A stretch of DNA of 64,000 nucleotides from Chitinophagaceae bacterium (GTDB lineage: Bacteria > Bacteroidota > Bacteroidia > Chitinophagales > Chitinophagaceae), in the NCBI GenBank assembly GCA_016786845.1, contig JAEUVB010000015.1, positions 248,001-312,000 on the forward strand, in the 5' to 3' direction. The translations under genes were made by a program, and so were the position numbers. Positions 44,898 through 54,370 of this stretch are shown here, in pieces (position 1 is the stretch's first letter; each line of letters starts with the position of its first letter). The notes beneath the pieces are model-generated. The model was not told where the DNA came from. It saw only the letters and a list, made by a program, of their open reading frames with translations, and did no database searches.

Positions 44898-46559
44898 TTA
44901 TTTTACTACATTAATCATTCTTGCATCCTTCAGTTGTCCCTGATCGGTGAGGCGGAGGATGTATTGTCCTGAGGCAAATGATCCAATATCCAAAGTGGTA
45001 TGCTTATCCGTCAGGGGCATTAAAGCTACACGATTACCCAGCATATCATAAATGGTTGCTATGCCTTGCTGAAAGGGTTTTTGTAATTGAATATGCAAGG
45101 CAGTTTGTGCGGGTACAGGATACACGACCGCAACCGATTGATTGAGTAGATCGCGGATGGTATTGGGCGACTGTAATGGATTTTTGTCGAGTAGTAAAAT
45201 CCAGAAATCCATATCACCTTTTAAAGGCTGGTTTTTAAGCCCGGATACCGGAGAAATAGAAGTGCCTCCCACAATGATCTTTTCATCCCAGGTCTCTTCA
45301 AGATATGAAAAGCGATCGAAAGTATTTCCGCCTATGCTGTATTGCCAAATAGGGTCTCCTATAGCATCCACTTTCAAAATCCAATAATCTTTACCACCAT
45401 AGTTTGGTACTGTTTTATTGCCGGTAGCGCCGCCTTCACTCCAACCACCCAACAAGTAGTTGCCATCAGCTGTTTGTTGTATGCATACGCCTTGATCAAA
45501 ATCATTGCTGCCGTATACTCTGTCCCATTGCTTCACCAGATTGGCATTTAATTTGACCACCCAATAATCAAAATTGCTGTAAGGCGAATCTGACTTATTA
45601 CCTGAAGCCGAAGACTCGGAAGTGCCGATCAGGATATAGCCTCCATCATTGGTTCGGGCAATGGAAGAGAGGTTGTCTTCAAAATATCCGCCAAAATTCG
45701 CTTCTTCGATAAGCGCTCCATTGCTGCCGTCTATCTCCAGCACCCAATAGTCGGTATAACCATAAAACTGATCGAAGCGCTCGCATCCGGCATAATAAGA
45801 TACATCGGAAGACGTAGTGCCTGCCAAGATAAAGGTGCCATGATCCGATTCAATCATTTTACCAATGGTTTCATGTTGATAACCGCCATAGGTTCTTTGC
45901 CAATCGATATAGCCATTCGAGCGAATTTTCACCACCCATAAATCCCGTGTTCTCGAGGTGTCTTCGGAGGGTTTCCAGTTGGTAGAAAGGAACATGCAAT
46001 TGGAATCTGTCTTCTCGCAGGATACAGAATATTCCATGGTATATCCACTCAGCAAAAGTCCCCCGTCGGCGGTAGGGAGCACCGTTTGCAAATAATCATT
46101 TTTACTGCTCCCGAGGGTTCTTTGCGAAAGCAAATTTCCATTGGCATCGAGATGTAAGATCCAATAATCCATTCCGCCCCGGCATGTATCTGTTTTGTCG
46201 AATGAAAGACTGGAAGCCGATTGCGCGGCTAACCAAAAACTACCATCCTGTTGTTCGGTGATGTCATACACACCGTCAAATAAATCACCGCCGATCGTTT
46301 TGTCCCAGATTTTATTACCCGCTCCGTCAAAGCGTACAATCCAGCAGTCGTAGATCCCATTATCATTGTCGGTTTTATCGCCGGAATATGGTGATGCGGA
46401 GAAACCGGCAGCAATATATCCATGGTCGGCTGTCTCTCGTATGATTTCGAGGTAATCGCCTTTATTGCCTCCGATAGATTTCTGCCAAAGAATATTGGGA
46501 CTCTGGCCATTTACAACCAGACTGAATAGGATGAGAAGAAATAAGAAGATCGGTTTCAA
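44898..46559 (-). CDS. T9SS-sorted seven-bladed propeller-type secreted protein
   Basis: A 553-aa secreted protein with a signal peptide (MKPIFLFLLILFSLVVNGQ), then about seven repeats of 55-70 residues of the type D-Y-W-[IV]-[VL]-K-[LV]-[DN], I-W-x-x-x-[IV]-G-G, D-G-G-Y-[IL]-L-x-G-x-[ST] (for example RTNDGGYILIGTSESS and QTADGNYLLGGWSEGG). It ends with a T9SS type A sorting domain (about 475-553: VYPVPAQTALHIQ, IYDMLGNRVALM, INVVK). The repeats suggest a beta-propeller. No enzyme motif was seen; a surface or secreted role is inferred. Confidence 0.88.
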   Translation of the reverse strand: MKPIFLFLLILFSLVVNGQSPNILWQKSIGGNKGDYLEIIRETADHGYIAAGFSASPYSGDKTDNDNGIYDCWIVRFDGAGNKIWDKTIGGDLFDGVYDITEQQDGSFWLAAQSASSLSFDKTDTCRGGMDYWILHLDANGNLLSQRTLGSSKNDYLQTVLPTADGGLLLSGYTMEYSVSCEKTDSNCMFLSTNWKPSEDTSRTRDLWVVKIRSNGYIDWQRTYGGYQHETIGKMIESDHGTFILAGTTSSDVSYYAGCERFDQFYGYTDYWVLEIDGSNGALIEEANFGGYFEDNLSSIARTNDGGYILIGTSESSASGNKSDSPYSNFDYWVVKLNANLVKQWDRVYGSNDFDQGVCIQQTADGNYLLGGWSEGGATGNKTVPNYGGKDYWILKVDAIGDPIWQYSIGGNTFDRFSYLEETWDEKIIVGGTSISPVSGLKNQPLKGDMDFWILLLDKNPLQSPNTIRDLLNQSVAVVYPVPAQTALHIQLQKPFQQGIATIYDMLGNRVALMPLTDKHTTLDIGSFASGQYILRLTDQGQLKDARMINVVK

Positions 46560-46784
46560 AATGTTTTAGGATTGGGTTGATATCGAAAGCTAAATATAGG
46601 AATAAAACAATGGATGGACAAAAGTATCCGACCCGTAAATGAAGAATGAAATGATGAACAGGTCTTCTTGTATTCTTTAGTCCGGAGTCGAAATGTATGG
46701 CCTGAACGGAGTCATATTGAATTTCCAAGCTCCGCTCTTCACCATTTAATGACAATCAATATTTCAGTTCTAATGGAATAATCC

Positions 46785-46792
46785 TACTTTTG
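46785..46792 (+). promoter_or_regulatory. Bacteroidota promoter (-7 TACTTTTG) before the SPOR-like gene
   Basis: TACTTTTG matches TAnnTTTG; TTTC, one mismatch from the -33 element, lies 19 bases upstream (46762-46765). The spacing is normal, making this one of the better promoter candidates in the window. Confidence 0.55.
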
Positions 46793-46805
46793 TAGCCTGC
46801 AAGGA

Positions 46806-47327
46806 ATGAAAAAAATCATCATCATAGTGCTGTTTGTGTTAGGAACCTCTTTCTGTGCTCATGCTCAGACAGAAGCGACCACACCCGATACCAATGTGGT
46901 GGTGATCGAAAATGTGATGATCTATAAAGACCCTAGACTGGATGTTTTGGACAAAAGGGGCGGCCTTATCGCTAAAATCGAGGCCGATGAAAAGGCGAGA
47001 GAAGTTCCGGTTTATGCACCGATCGTTTCCGCCAATGGTAAAAAGAAAGTAACCGGTAGTATCTATACCGCCAAAGGATTCAGGGTGGTGATATACAATG
47101 GACCCGATCGTGCGATGGCCCTGGCCAGCAAGAATGCTTTTATGAGGGCCTTTCCCGGTACTCCTTCTTATATGAGTTACAATGTGCCTTCATATAAAAT
47201 CAAGGTCGGCAATTTTCCTGATCGTGCTGATGCAACTAAATTTTTGCGCATGCTCAGTAAGGCATTTCCCACTTCCTTTATTGTTCCGGATATTGTCACC
47301 ATAAAAAATATCAATGTCACCAATTGA
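46806..47327 (+). CDS. SPOR-like domain secreted protein
   Basis: A 173-aa protein with a signal peptide (MKKIIIIVLFVLGTSFCAHA) and a C-terminal SPOR-like region (about 95-165: GFRVVIYNGPDRAMALASKN, YKIKVGNFPDRADATKFLRM), the fold that binds denuded peptidoglycan. It probably acts in the periplasm at the cell wall. It overlaps the following M20 gene by 14 bases, so the two are co-transcribed and perhaps translationally coupled. Confidence 0.85.
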   Translation: MKKIIIIVLFVLGTSFCAHAQTEATTPDTNVVVIENVMIYKDPRLDVLDKRGGLIAKIEADEKAREVPVYAPIVSANGKKKVTGSIYTAKGFRVVIYNGPDRAMALASKNAFMRAFPGTPSYMSYNVPSYKIKVGNFPDRADATKFLRMLSKAFPTSFIVPDIVTIKNINVTN

Positions 47328-48528
47328 TCCTTCATTTTTTGAACCCTTAGTCAACGCCTCTCTGGAGGAAATCATCAGTTTTCGTCATCATATTCATAGT
47401 CATCCCGAATTATCTTTTCAGGAAATACAAACTTCCGCTTTTGTATCAGATAAACTGACTTCCTGGGGCATCTCCCATACCAAAGGTTTGGGTGCCCTTG
47501 AGGCCGGACAAGCCGGAACCGGAATAGTAGCCATCATCCAAGGAAAAAATCCTGAAAGCCGGGTAGTGGCCCTCCGATCTGATTTGGATGCACTGCCGAT
47601 AACGGAAATCAATCCTGCTGGTTATTGTTCTCAAAACAAGGGAGTGATGCACGCTTGCGGGCATGATGTGCATACGAGTTGTCTGCTCGGTGCAGCTAAA
47701 ATATTACAAGAGACCCGCGAACATTGGGAAGGAACCGTCAAACTCATTTTCCAGCCCGGTGAAGAAAAACATCCCGGTGGTGCCAGTCTCATGATTCGCG
47801 ATCAGGTCCTTGATAACCCTAAACCTCAGGCCATCTTTGCCCTGCACGTTTATCCGCATCTGCCTTACGGAAAAGTAGGCTATCGCGCCGGACAATACAT
47901 GGCCAGTGCCGACGAAATTTATATCACCATTAAAGGCAAAGGCGGACATGCAGCTTTACCCCATCAAACCATCGATCCGATTGTGATGGCGGCCAATGTA
48001 TTATTGAGTCTGCAGCAAATCATTTCACGAAGTAAAAATCCGCTGACACCTTCTGTACTTTCCTTCGGACAAATTCATGGAGGGAATGCCGGCAATGTGA
48101 TTCCCGATGAGGTACGCATCGAAGGAACCCTCCGTTGTATGGATGAAACATGGAGAGCTCAGGCCCATGAATTAATTAAAAATCATACCATCGATATTTG
48201 CAGAGCCCTCGGTGGCGATGCCGTAGTGGAAATTCCTAAAGGCTATCCATCCCTCTTCAATCATCCCGAAACCACCTTGAAGGTAAAAGCTATTGCCGAA
48301 CAGGTAGTTGGTGCGGAAAATGTGGTTGAACTCGACCTGCGTATGGCCGCCGAAGATTTTAGTTTTTATACCCATGAAGTGCCGGGATGTTTTTTTCGTA
48401 TCGGCACCTCTCACGAAGGACAGTTTACCTATCCTGTGCATAATGCACATTTCGATATTTATGAGCAAGCGATCGGTGTGGGCGTGAAAATGTTTTGTGC
48501 AGTGGCTGCGGGGTTTGATCCGGCATAA
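47314..48528 (+). CDS. M20 family amidohydrolase
   Basis: A 404-aa zinc-dependent amidohydrolase of the IAA-amino-acid hydrolase/hippurate hydrolase group: RHHIHSHPELSFQE at the start, the metal motif HACGHDVHTSCLLGAA, LIFQPGEEKHPGGASLMI with the catalytic glutamate pair, the dimerisation domain (about 185-300), and AAEDFSFYTHEVPGCFFRIG at the end. It hydrolyses N-acylated amino acids or related amides; the substrate is unknown. It shares a transcript with the SPOR-like gene, which might point to peptidoglycan turnover. Confidence 0.93.
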   Translation: MSPIDPSFFEPLVNASLEEIISFRHHIHSHPELSFQEIQTSAFVSDKLTSWGISHTKGLGALEAGQAGTGIVAIIQGKNPESRVVALRSDLDALPITEINPAGYCSQNKGVMHACGHDVHTSCLLGAAKILQETREHWEGTVKLIFQPGEEKHPGGASLMIRDQVLDNPKPQAIFALHVYPHLPYGKVGYRAGQYMASADEIYITIKGKGGHAALPHQTIDPIVMAANVLLSLQQIISRSKNPLTPSVLSFGQIHGGNAGNVIPDEVRIEGTLRCMDETWRAQAHELIKNHTIDICRALGGDAVVEIPKGYPSLFNHPETTLKVKAIAEQVVGAENVVELDLRMAAEDFSFYTHEVPGCFFRIGTSHEGQFTYPVHNAHFDIYEQAIGVGVKMFCAVAAGFDPA

Positions 48529-48678
48529 TCCAAAACTTATTTATACAAGTTTCCGGGCTTCTCTATAAATCTCTTAGACGAGGCTTTCAAATTTTTCAAT
48601 GACTGCGTTTACTCCCATAAAGAAAGGAATTGAAAATTGAGTATAACGAAGTAAAAGAGATTTTTTTGGGTGACATCC

Positions 48679-49884
48679 CTACCTTCTCGGCTGATACTCA
48701 TACACCACCTCATAACTGCTCCGCTTCAACTTTCTCGAAATTTCACCTATGGCTAAATCTTCTTGTTGTGGGGTCGGGTCGCAGACCGAATACTTTTGTC
48801 CTTTGTACACCACTGATGGTCCGCTCGGGTGGTCGAACCGGACCGCAATGGTAACGTGTGTAGGATAGAGCATGACAATCATTGGCAGATTGTAAACTTC
48901 TTTCACCAGGTAAAAGAATAATGCTGCCCGATCGTCACAATCGCTGTAATCGTAGAGTAATGTTTGCTCAGGTGTGAGACGGCGTTCTTTCCCAAAATTT
49001 TGTTGATCGGTTTCGTAGGCCAAGCTGCTCCGCGTGAAATGCATCAGGTAGTCGACACCCTCTTTTTGGGTCAGACCTTCCATATTTTTTTTCAAATCAG
49101 GAATGAGCGAATAATAAGTGGCTCGACTCAAAGGCACATTAAAATAGGTTTCGAAATCCACTACCGGATAGTTCTTAAATGCCTTCTGAATTTCGGGGTT
49201 GAGCTTGACCTTGAAATGATAAACCTGATCGTTGTAACTGAATTCTAATTTCTTTTCTACATATTGTTCCGGCACAAACTCAGGCAATTCAGTCACTTTG
49301 TAGGAAAATCCATGCACGCCTTCAGGGATCCGAATCGGTGTTTCAAATAATTTTTCCTGATCAAAATCAATGCAACCGAAATCGTGATAGTTTAAACAAA
49401 TAAATTGCTTCCCGTCACGACTAAAAAATGGAATGCCGTATATGTTTTCACTGCTGCGTACATAAAACAAAAGTCTGTCCTTGGCGACAGATAAGGTGGC
49501 CTCATATCCTGATTTCGACAAAAGATACCATTTGTATAATGTATACGTGTTGTAGTTCACTGTTTTGGGACAAAGCCGGTCAGCCGTTTTTCGGATCAGT
49601 TGATAATACATCCAGTCATTGAGGTGATAATCGGCTTTATATTGTAAAAGCACACCCACCAAAGGCGTGGGGTCTACGTTCTCTAAATTTGAATAAAAGT
49701 CTACGATACTCTCCTGACTTAATTCCTGCAAAGGCTGGGGCGTCTGAGTGAGGTCAACAATGGGCTGGATTTTCTCGGGGTAATGTTCAAACGATAAGGT
49801 TTGTCCAAAGGATAACGCCGGAATGCTTATCAAGCCAATCAGCAGGAGAAAAATAATACGCGATATGTCAAATGGCTTGTTCAC
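48679..49884 (-). CDS. exported transglutaminase-like protein
   Basis: A 401-aa secreted protein with a signal peptide (about residues 1-28, ILFLLLIGLISIPALSFGQ-like). A transglutaminase-like core lies at about 300-385: the cysteine in YSDCDDRAALFFYLVKEV, the histidine in MLYPTHVTIAV and the aspartate in YSVCDPTP, in the Cys-His-Asp order of the fold. The N-terminal part is beta-rich without named motifs. It could be a periplasmic peptidase or inactive scaffold; the catalytic triad appears complete. It is convergent with the M20 gene. Confidence 0.82.
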   Translation of the reverse strand: MNKPFDISRIIFLLLIGLISIPALSFGQTLSFEHYPEKIQPIVDLTQTPQPLQELSQESIVDFYSNLENVDPTPLVGVLLQYKADYHLNDWMYYQLIRKTADRLCPKTVNYNTYTLYKWYLLSKSGYEATLSVAKDRLLFYVRSSENIYGIPFFSRDGKQFICLNYHDFGCIDFDQEKLFETPIRIPEGVHGFSYKVTELPEFVPEQYVEKKLEFSYNDQVYHFKVKLNPEIQKAFKNYPVVDFETYFNVPLSRATYYSLIPDLKKNMEGLTQKEGVDYLMHFTRSSLAYETDQQNFGKERRLTPEQTLLYDYSDCDDRAALFFYLVKEVYNLPMIVMLYPTHVTIAVRFDHPSGPSVVYKGQKYSVCDPTPQQEDLAIGEISRKLKRSSYEVVYEYQPRR

Positions 49885-49899
49885 TTCAGAAATCTATTC

Positions 49900-49907
49900 C
49901 AAAGTTA
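49900..49907 (-). promoter_or_regulatory. Bacteroidota -7 motif (TAACTTTG, minus strand) of the transglutaminase-like gene
   Basis: On the minus strand TAACTTTG fits TAnnTTTG, 15 bases before the start codon. No good -33 element at normal spacing. Confidence 0.4.
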
Positions 49908-49988
49908 ACAAAACTTAACAATAAGGTAATATTAAGTTTTTGCAGAGACTAATTTTCGGATTATGACTTGCAACTGCCCCGCGTTCCC

Positions 49989-50996
49989 CTACATCAGAAA
50001 ACCCTGATCATCCTTTACCTTTTCCGGAATATCACTTCTACGGCGCATTTCAGCCAAATCGATCTCTACCGTTCGACAGATGCTGTTCATGGGTATATCG
50101 GTTATGAAGCTATCGAAAGGGTCCTCGCTATGACTGCCCACCAGCTCAATGGTGATGAATAACCAGGCCACCACCACAAACAAAAGGGTGATGATGGCGT
50201 ACACCAATAAGGAATAATGTTTGTAAATGTCAAGTATCCCGAAGGGAAGGATCAGGATATAAATGATCACAAAGGATCGACTGAAGAAAGCATACTGACG
50301 AGGGAAGGGCGTGCTTTTGATGCGTTCATTCTTGCCTTGGTTTTCCAGGCAGGTATCCAGACTTTTCATCATGTCCATCAATCGAAACTCATCGATATTG
50401 CGTTGCGCCTGCAGGGTACGCAAATGTTGCTGCTGTAAGTAATAGAGTTGCAGGGCCTTATTGCTGCAGGTTCGGATAAAGGCCGCTTCTGCTTCATTCA
50501 ATTTATCATATACCTCCCTTTGCCAATCTGCTTCGCTAGGTTCGCCATAATAATATTTGCGTATCGATGCAGTGATGGGCCGACTATGGGGTGCCCGTTT
50601 GCGCAACTGAAATTTATGCGCATTCAGGTAAGCGATTTGTCGCTGCAAACAATCGTCGATGTCCGATACCGTGCTGCCGCTCAGATACATCATCAGTTGA
50701 TTGGCAAATATTTTAGTGGCCGTAGATAATCCGCCCCAGTTTTTGCGGGCCTCCCACATGCGGTCGTATGATTGTCCGTTTTTAAAACTCGCATAGATGG
50801 CCACAGCCACACCTATGGGGCCTATCAGTGCAAAGGGAATATGCAATTGAAACTGAAACGCATCGAAAGCATAAGCATGCAAAGCACAAAGCGACGCCCC
50901 ATACAACAGAAATAATAGAATATTCTTCCAGCCAAAACGCCAGATAATCTCGAAAGGAATATTGCGATAGATATACACTCCCTCAAAAATAATCAA
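49989..50996 (-). CDS. bestrophin family ion channel
   Basis: A 335-aa membrane protein of the bestrophin/UPF0187 family: an opening helix after IPFEIIWRFGWKNILLF, the pore-region IPFALIGPIGVAVAIYASFKNGQSYDRMWEARKNWG split over several helices, and the C-terminal ELVGSHSEDPFD segment, which is a family hallmark. Bacterial bestrophins form pentameric channels for anions or cations in the inner membrane. It is a single gene with its own transcript. Confidence 0.93.
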   Translation of the reverse strand: MIIFEGVYIYRNIPFEIIWRFGWKNILLFLLYGASLCALHAYAFDAFQFQLHIPFALIGPIGVAVAIYASFKNGQSYDRMWEARKNWGGLSTATKIFANQLMMYLSGSTVSDIDDCLQRQIAYLNAHKFQLRKRAPHSRPITASIRKYYYGEPSEADWQREVYDKLNEAEAAFIRTCSNKALQLYYLQQQHLRTLQAQRNIDEFRLMDMMKSLDTCLENQGKNERIKSTPFPRQYAFFSRSFVIIYILILPFGILDIYKHYSLLVYAIITLLFVVVAWLFITIELVGSHSEDPFDSFITDIPMNSICRTVEIDLAEMRRRSDIPEKVKDDQGFLM

Positions 50997-51099
50997 ATAG
51001 AAATAAAAAAGGATAGAATCTGTATGCCCCTGTTTAAGAGATATAAGTTCATACCCGGACTGGCATGAGCCTGATCAATTCTAAAACATCATCGATATC

Positions 51100-52620
51100 C
51101 TACAATTGCCCCAACACCGCCCCAACTCTCATCTCCACAGCTTCTTTCCCTATCAACTCCGCAATCTGAAATACACCCGGGCCGAACTTACCACCCACCA
51201 GCATGATGCGGAAAGGTAATTGCAATTCGCCCACCTTGATGTTTTTTTCCGCTGCAAGGGCTTTAAAACTTTCTTCTATCGTCTGCATCTTAAAATCCGG
51301 TAAGTCTTTGAAGCGCAGCATTAAGCTTTCAAAGAAATCTTTTTTCTCTGCCGACCATTTCGGTTGTATCGATTCCAGATCATAGCTTGCCGGAGACTGA
51401 TAGAAATATCCGGTCTGCTGTACAAAATCATGAAGCAGGGTGCAGCGGTCCTTCACGAGCGCGATGATGTTACTTAATTTATCATCATCACCCACAGGTA
51501 TATTCGCTTGTTGTAAATGCTTCTTCACTTGCGGCAGCAAATGTTCTTCCGTCGAATGTTTGATCCATTCATGATTGAACCATTTCGCTTTTTCAAAATC
51601 AAACTTGGCGCCGTGCTTATGCACCCTTTCCATACTGAAGGAAGAAATGAGCTCATCCATACTGAACAGTTCTTTTTCTTCACCACTATGCCATCCCAGC
51701 ATGGCCAGCATATTCACAAAGGCTTCGGGCAGAAATCCACGCTCCCGAAATCCCTGCATCATTTCGCCGGTTTTCGCATCCTGCCAGTCCATCGCAAACA
51801 CCGGAAACCCTAAGCGGTCTCCATCTCTTTTGCTGAGCTTGCCATGACCGTCGGGTTTGAGTATAAGGGGCAGATGGGCCCATTGCGGCATATCGTTTTT
51901 CCAGCCCAGGTATTCCCAAAGTTTAATGTGTACCGGCGCACTCGGCAGCCATTCTTCACCCCGAAAAGCATGGGTAATCTTCATCAGATAATCGTCTACT
52001 ACCACGGCTAAATGATAGGTCGGCATGCCATCGGCTTTCAGCAAGACTTTATCATCCACCAATCCCGATTCATTGCTGATCTCACCGCGTATCATGTCCT
52101 GAAACGTGATGACTTCATTTTCATCCATTTTGATGCGAATCACATAGGGCGTTTGCGCGGCCAGGAGTCTTTCCGTCTCTTCAGGTAATAAAGTCAAGGA
52201 GTTCTTCATCTTCATGCGCGTATTGTGGTCGTATTGCGGGGAAGGATTGTTGGGCGACTTAAAATTGTTGCGCATGGCTTCCAATTCCTCCGGCGTATCG
52301 AAGGCGTAGTAAGCATGTCCTTGTTCTACCAGTTGCAGGGCATAAGGTTTATAATCGGCCTTGCGCTCGCTTTGACGGTAGGGTGCATAGTCGCCCGGCA
52401 GGTGCGGACCTTCATCGGGCGTAATGCCGCACCAGTTGAGACAATCTATAATGTATTGCTCGGCCCCTTCTACATAGCGGTTCTGATCGGTATCTTCAAT
52501 GCGGAGCACAAATTGCCCGTGGTGTTTTTTGGTATAGAGGTAACTGTATAAAGCAGTGCGCACACCACCCAGGTGTAAACCACCGGTGGGACTGGGCGCA
52601 AATCGGGTTCTGACTGACAT
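51100..52620 (-). CDS. gltX: glutamyl-tRNA synthetase
   Basis: A 506-aa class I aminoacyl-tRNA synthetase. The HIGH-type motif is in RFAPSPTGGLHLGGVRTALY (about residues 6-25), the zinc-less connective region follows, and the KMSKS-type motif appears as KLSKRDGDR (about 259-267). The C-terminal anticodon-binding domain is helical. Full length for the discriminating bacterial type. It is transcribed alone and followed by a short gap to the bestrophin gene. Confidence 0.97.
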   Translation of the reverse strand: MSVRTRFAPSPTGGLHLGGVRTALYSYLYTKKHHGQFVLRIEDTDQNRYVEGAEQYIIDCLNWCGITPDEGPHLPGDYAPYRQSERKADYKPYALQLVEQGHAYYAFDTPEELEAMRNNFKSPNNPSPQYDHNTRMKMKNSLTLLPEETERLLAAQTPYVIRIKMDENEVITFQDMIRGEISNESGLVDDKVLLKADGMPTYHLAVVVDDYLMKITHAFRGEEWLPSAPVHIKLWEYLGWKNDMPQWAHLPLILKPDGHGKLSKRDGDRLGFPVFAMDWQDAKTGEMMQGFRERGFLPEAFVNMLAMLGWHSGEEKELFSMDELISSFSMERVHKHGAKFDFEKAKWFNHEWIKHSTEEHLLPQVKKHLQQANIPVGDDDKLSNIIALVKDRCTLLHDFVQQTGYFYQSPASYDLESIQPKWSAEKKDFFESLMLRFKDLPDFKMQTIEESFKALAAEKNIKVGELQLPFRIMLVGGKFGPGVFQIAELIGKEAVEMRVGAVLGQL

Positions 52621-52694
52621 AGAAAAAGTATTAGAGAGCGCAAATTTAGTCGAATTGATGCTTTGTGCACGAGTCTATTTTCAGATCGAAGAAG

Positions 52695-52860
52695 GTGGTC
52701 TTGGGCGTGCCCCCGTTGCGGTGCTACGAGAGCATATCTCTATTCAACATGCCGTTTCGCACCGCATCGGGGTCAGGCTGTCCGCTCATAGCCCCCCGAG
52801 CAGAGCCTCGGGGGGCTATCCGCTACCATCCTTCACGCGGGCCCCCGTTCCAAAATGGAG
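52695..52860. repeat. GC-rich dispersed intergenic element with strong hairpin
   Basis: GGGCGTGCCCCCGTTGCGG and GGGTCAGGCTGTCCGCT recall repeats spread through Bacteroidota genomes. The inner part TAGCCCCCCGAG-CAGAG-CCTCGGGGGGCTA folds into a near-perfect hairpin. Related boxes (AGCCCGACCCCGCC, GGCGGGGGCAC) occur in inverted order at 54561-54617. No protein is encoded. Confidence 0.6.
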
Positions 52861-53004
52861 AGGAAGTATGTATTCATGGCCTCATGCCGCTCAACATAGC
52901 TACCCGGGCGAATGAGACAAGGTCCGTTCCCATTATTTGCGTTAAAACATTGATTTTGAATAGGTTTTAGGGTTAAATACCTTGCCTTTTTTCAATTTGT
53001 GCAT

Positions 53005-53050
53005 AGGCCTTTGTATTTGAACATTGCCCAATGTTCAAATACAAAAGCCT
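53005..53050. repeat. long hairpin at the head of 21-bp array 2
   Basis: Two 22-base arms (53005-53026 and 53029-53050) are reverse complements with one mismatch around CC; the inner 14 bases, GTATTTGAACATTG and CAATGTTCAAATAC, are perfect. The right arm is the first repeat of the array, so the left arm is an inverted copy of the unit. Confidence 0.85.
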
Positions 53051-53566
53051 TTTGTTCAAATACATCGGGCCAATGTTCAAATACATTGAGCCATTGTTCA
53101 AATACATCGGGCCAATGATTTAATACATCGTGGCTGTGTTCAAATACATCGGGCCAATGTTCAAATACATCGTGCCAATGTTCAAATACATTGAGCCAAT
53201 GATTTAAAACATAGCGCCAATGAATGAATACATCGTGCCAATGTTCAAATACATTGGGCCAATGTTCAAATACATTGAGCCATTGTTCAAATACATTGGG
53301 CCAATGATTTAATACATAGCGCCAATGAATGAATACATCGTGCCATTGTTCAAATACATTGGGCCAATGTTCAAATACATTGGACCATTGATTGAATACA
53401 TCGTGCCTATGTTCAAATACATTGGGCCATTGATAAATTACATCATGCCGATGTATAAATACTTCGTGCCAATGATTAATTTATGGTGCTATTGTTCAAA
53501 TACATCAGACCATAGTTTAAATACATCGCGCTATTGTTTAAATACATCCGACTGTGATTGAATACC
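53032..53566. repeat. 21-bp tandem-repeat array 2 (about 25 units)
   Basis: About 25 contiguous units of TGTTCAAATACATCGGGCCA plus one base, with variants such as TGATTTAATACAT and TGAATGAATACAT. The period stays 21 bases except for a small slip near the end. There are no spacers between units, so this is not CRISPR. One frame (53325-53561) would give MFKYIGP-type heptapeptides, but most of the array has stops in that frame and no start context, so it is treated as non-coding. It lies between gltX and the SRPBCC gene. Confidence 0.9.
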
Positions 53567-53632
53567 AGGCGGTATGGATAAACTGCAAAATGCCAATATC
53601 AGCAAGTGAACTGTGTTTGTATAAGCGGTCGA

Positions 53633-53721
53633 AAACCTATAAGGTTTGCGAAATCCTTTAAGGACTAGTTATCATTTCATCTGCCATAGGCCCAAAAGGT
53701 TTGGGGAAACCTTATAGGTTT
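53633..53721. repeat. small MITE-like element with 15-bp inverted ends
   Basis: AAACCTATAAGGTTT (53633-53647) and AAACCTTATAGGTTT (53707-53721) are exact reverse complements about 60 bases apart. No gene lies between them. It resembles a short palindromic mobile element. Confidence 0.6.
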
Positions 53722-53911
53722 ATCGGTTCTGCAATAGCTGTCACCTGATCCCTGCGAAATCACAATTATTCATTAGTTTTGTTCTAGCCCGTTGATGCAT
53801 GTGTTGAGTGGCCAAATGAACCAAACACCATCGATCAGGTTATGACAACGATTCAACTTTAACTAGTTAAAACAAACTTTCAACCCATTCACACAAACCT
53901 ATATTCACATC

Positions 53912-54370
53912 ATGAAACAATTACAATTCAAAGTCAGCATACAAGCGCCGGTACACAAGGTATATACATTGATGCTTGGGCTGGACAATAAATCAAGCTA
54001 CGAACAATGGACGGCATTGTTTAACCCGACATCGACCTATGAAGGAAGTTGGGAAAAGGGCAATAAAATGTTATTTGTCGGCGTCGATGAAAAGGGGGAA
54101 CAAGGAGGCATGGTTTCCAAAATAGTAGAAAACATTCCTAATCAATTTGTTTCAATTCAACATTGCGGTCTGCTTAAAGGCGGACAAGAAATTCTGGAAG
54201 GACCGGAAGTAGATAAATGGGCCAATGGATTGGAAAACTATAGCTTCGAAGAACATCAGGGAACAACCCAACTGACCGTGGATCTGCACTGCACAGAAGA
54301 TTTTATAGATTATATGAATGAGATATACCCCAAAGCACTCGATCGGCTGAAGGAGCTTTGTGAACAATAA
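53912..54370 (+). CDS. SRPBCC domain protein
   Basis: A 152-aa START/AHA1-type helix-grip protein: QFKVSIQAPVHKVYTLMLG at the start, a central EKGNKMLFVGVDEKGEQGGM strand pair and a long C-terminal helix (YMNEIYPKALDRLKELCEQ). Members bind hydrophobic ligands or act in stress responses; no substrate can be named. It is a single gene surrounded by repeats. Confidence 0.9.
   Translation: MKQLQFKVSIQAPVHKVYTLMLGLDNKSSYEQWTALFNPTSTYEGSWEKGNKMLFVGVDEKGEQGGMVSKIVENIPNQFVSIQHCGLLKGGQEILEGPEVDKWANGLENYSFEEHQGTTQLTVDLHCTEDFIDYMNEIYPKALDRLKELCEQ

Noticed and set aside
53325..53561. Open frame with MFKYIGP-type repeats inside array 2
   Set aside because: It covers less than half of the array; the remaining units have stops in that frame because of ATTTAA-type variants, so coding is not under selection.
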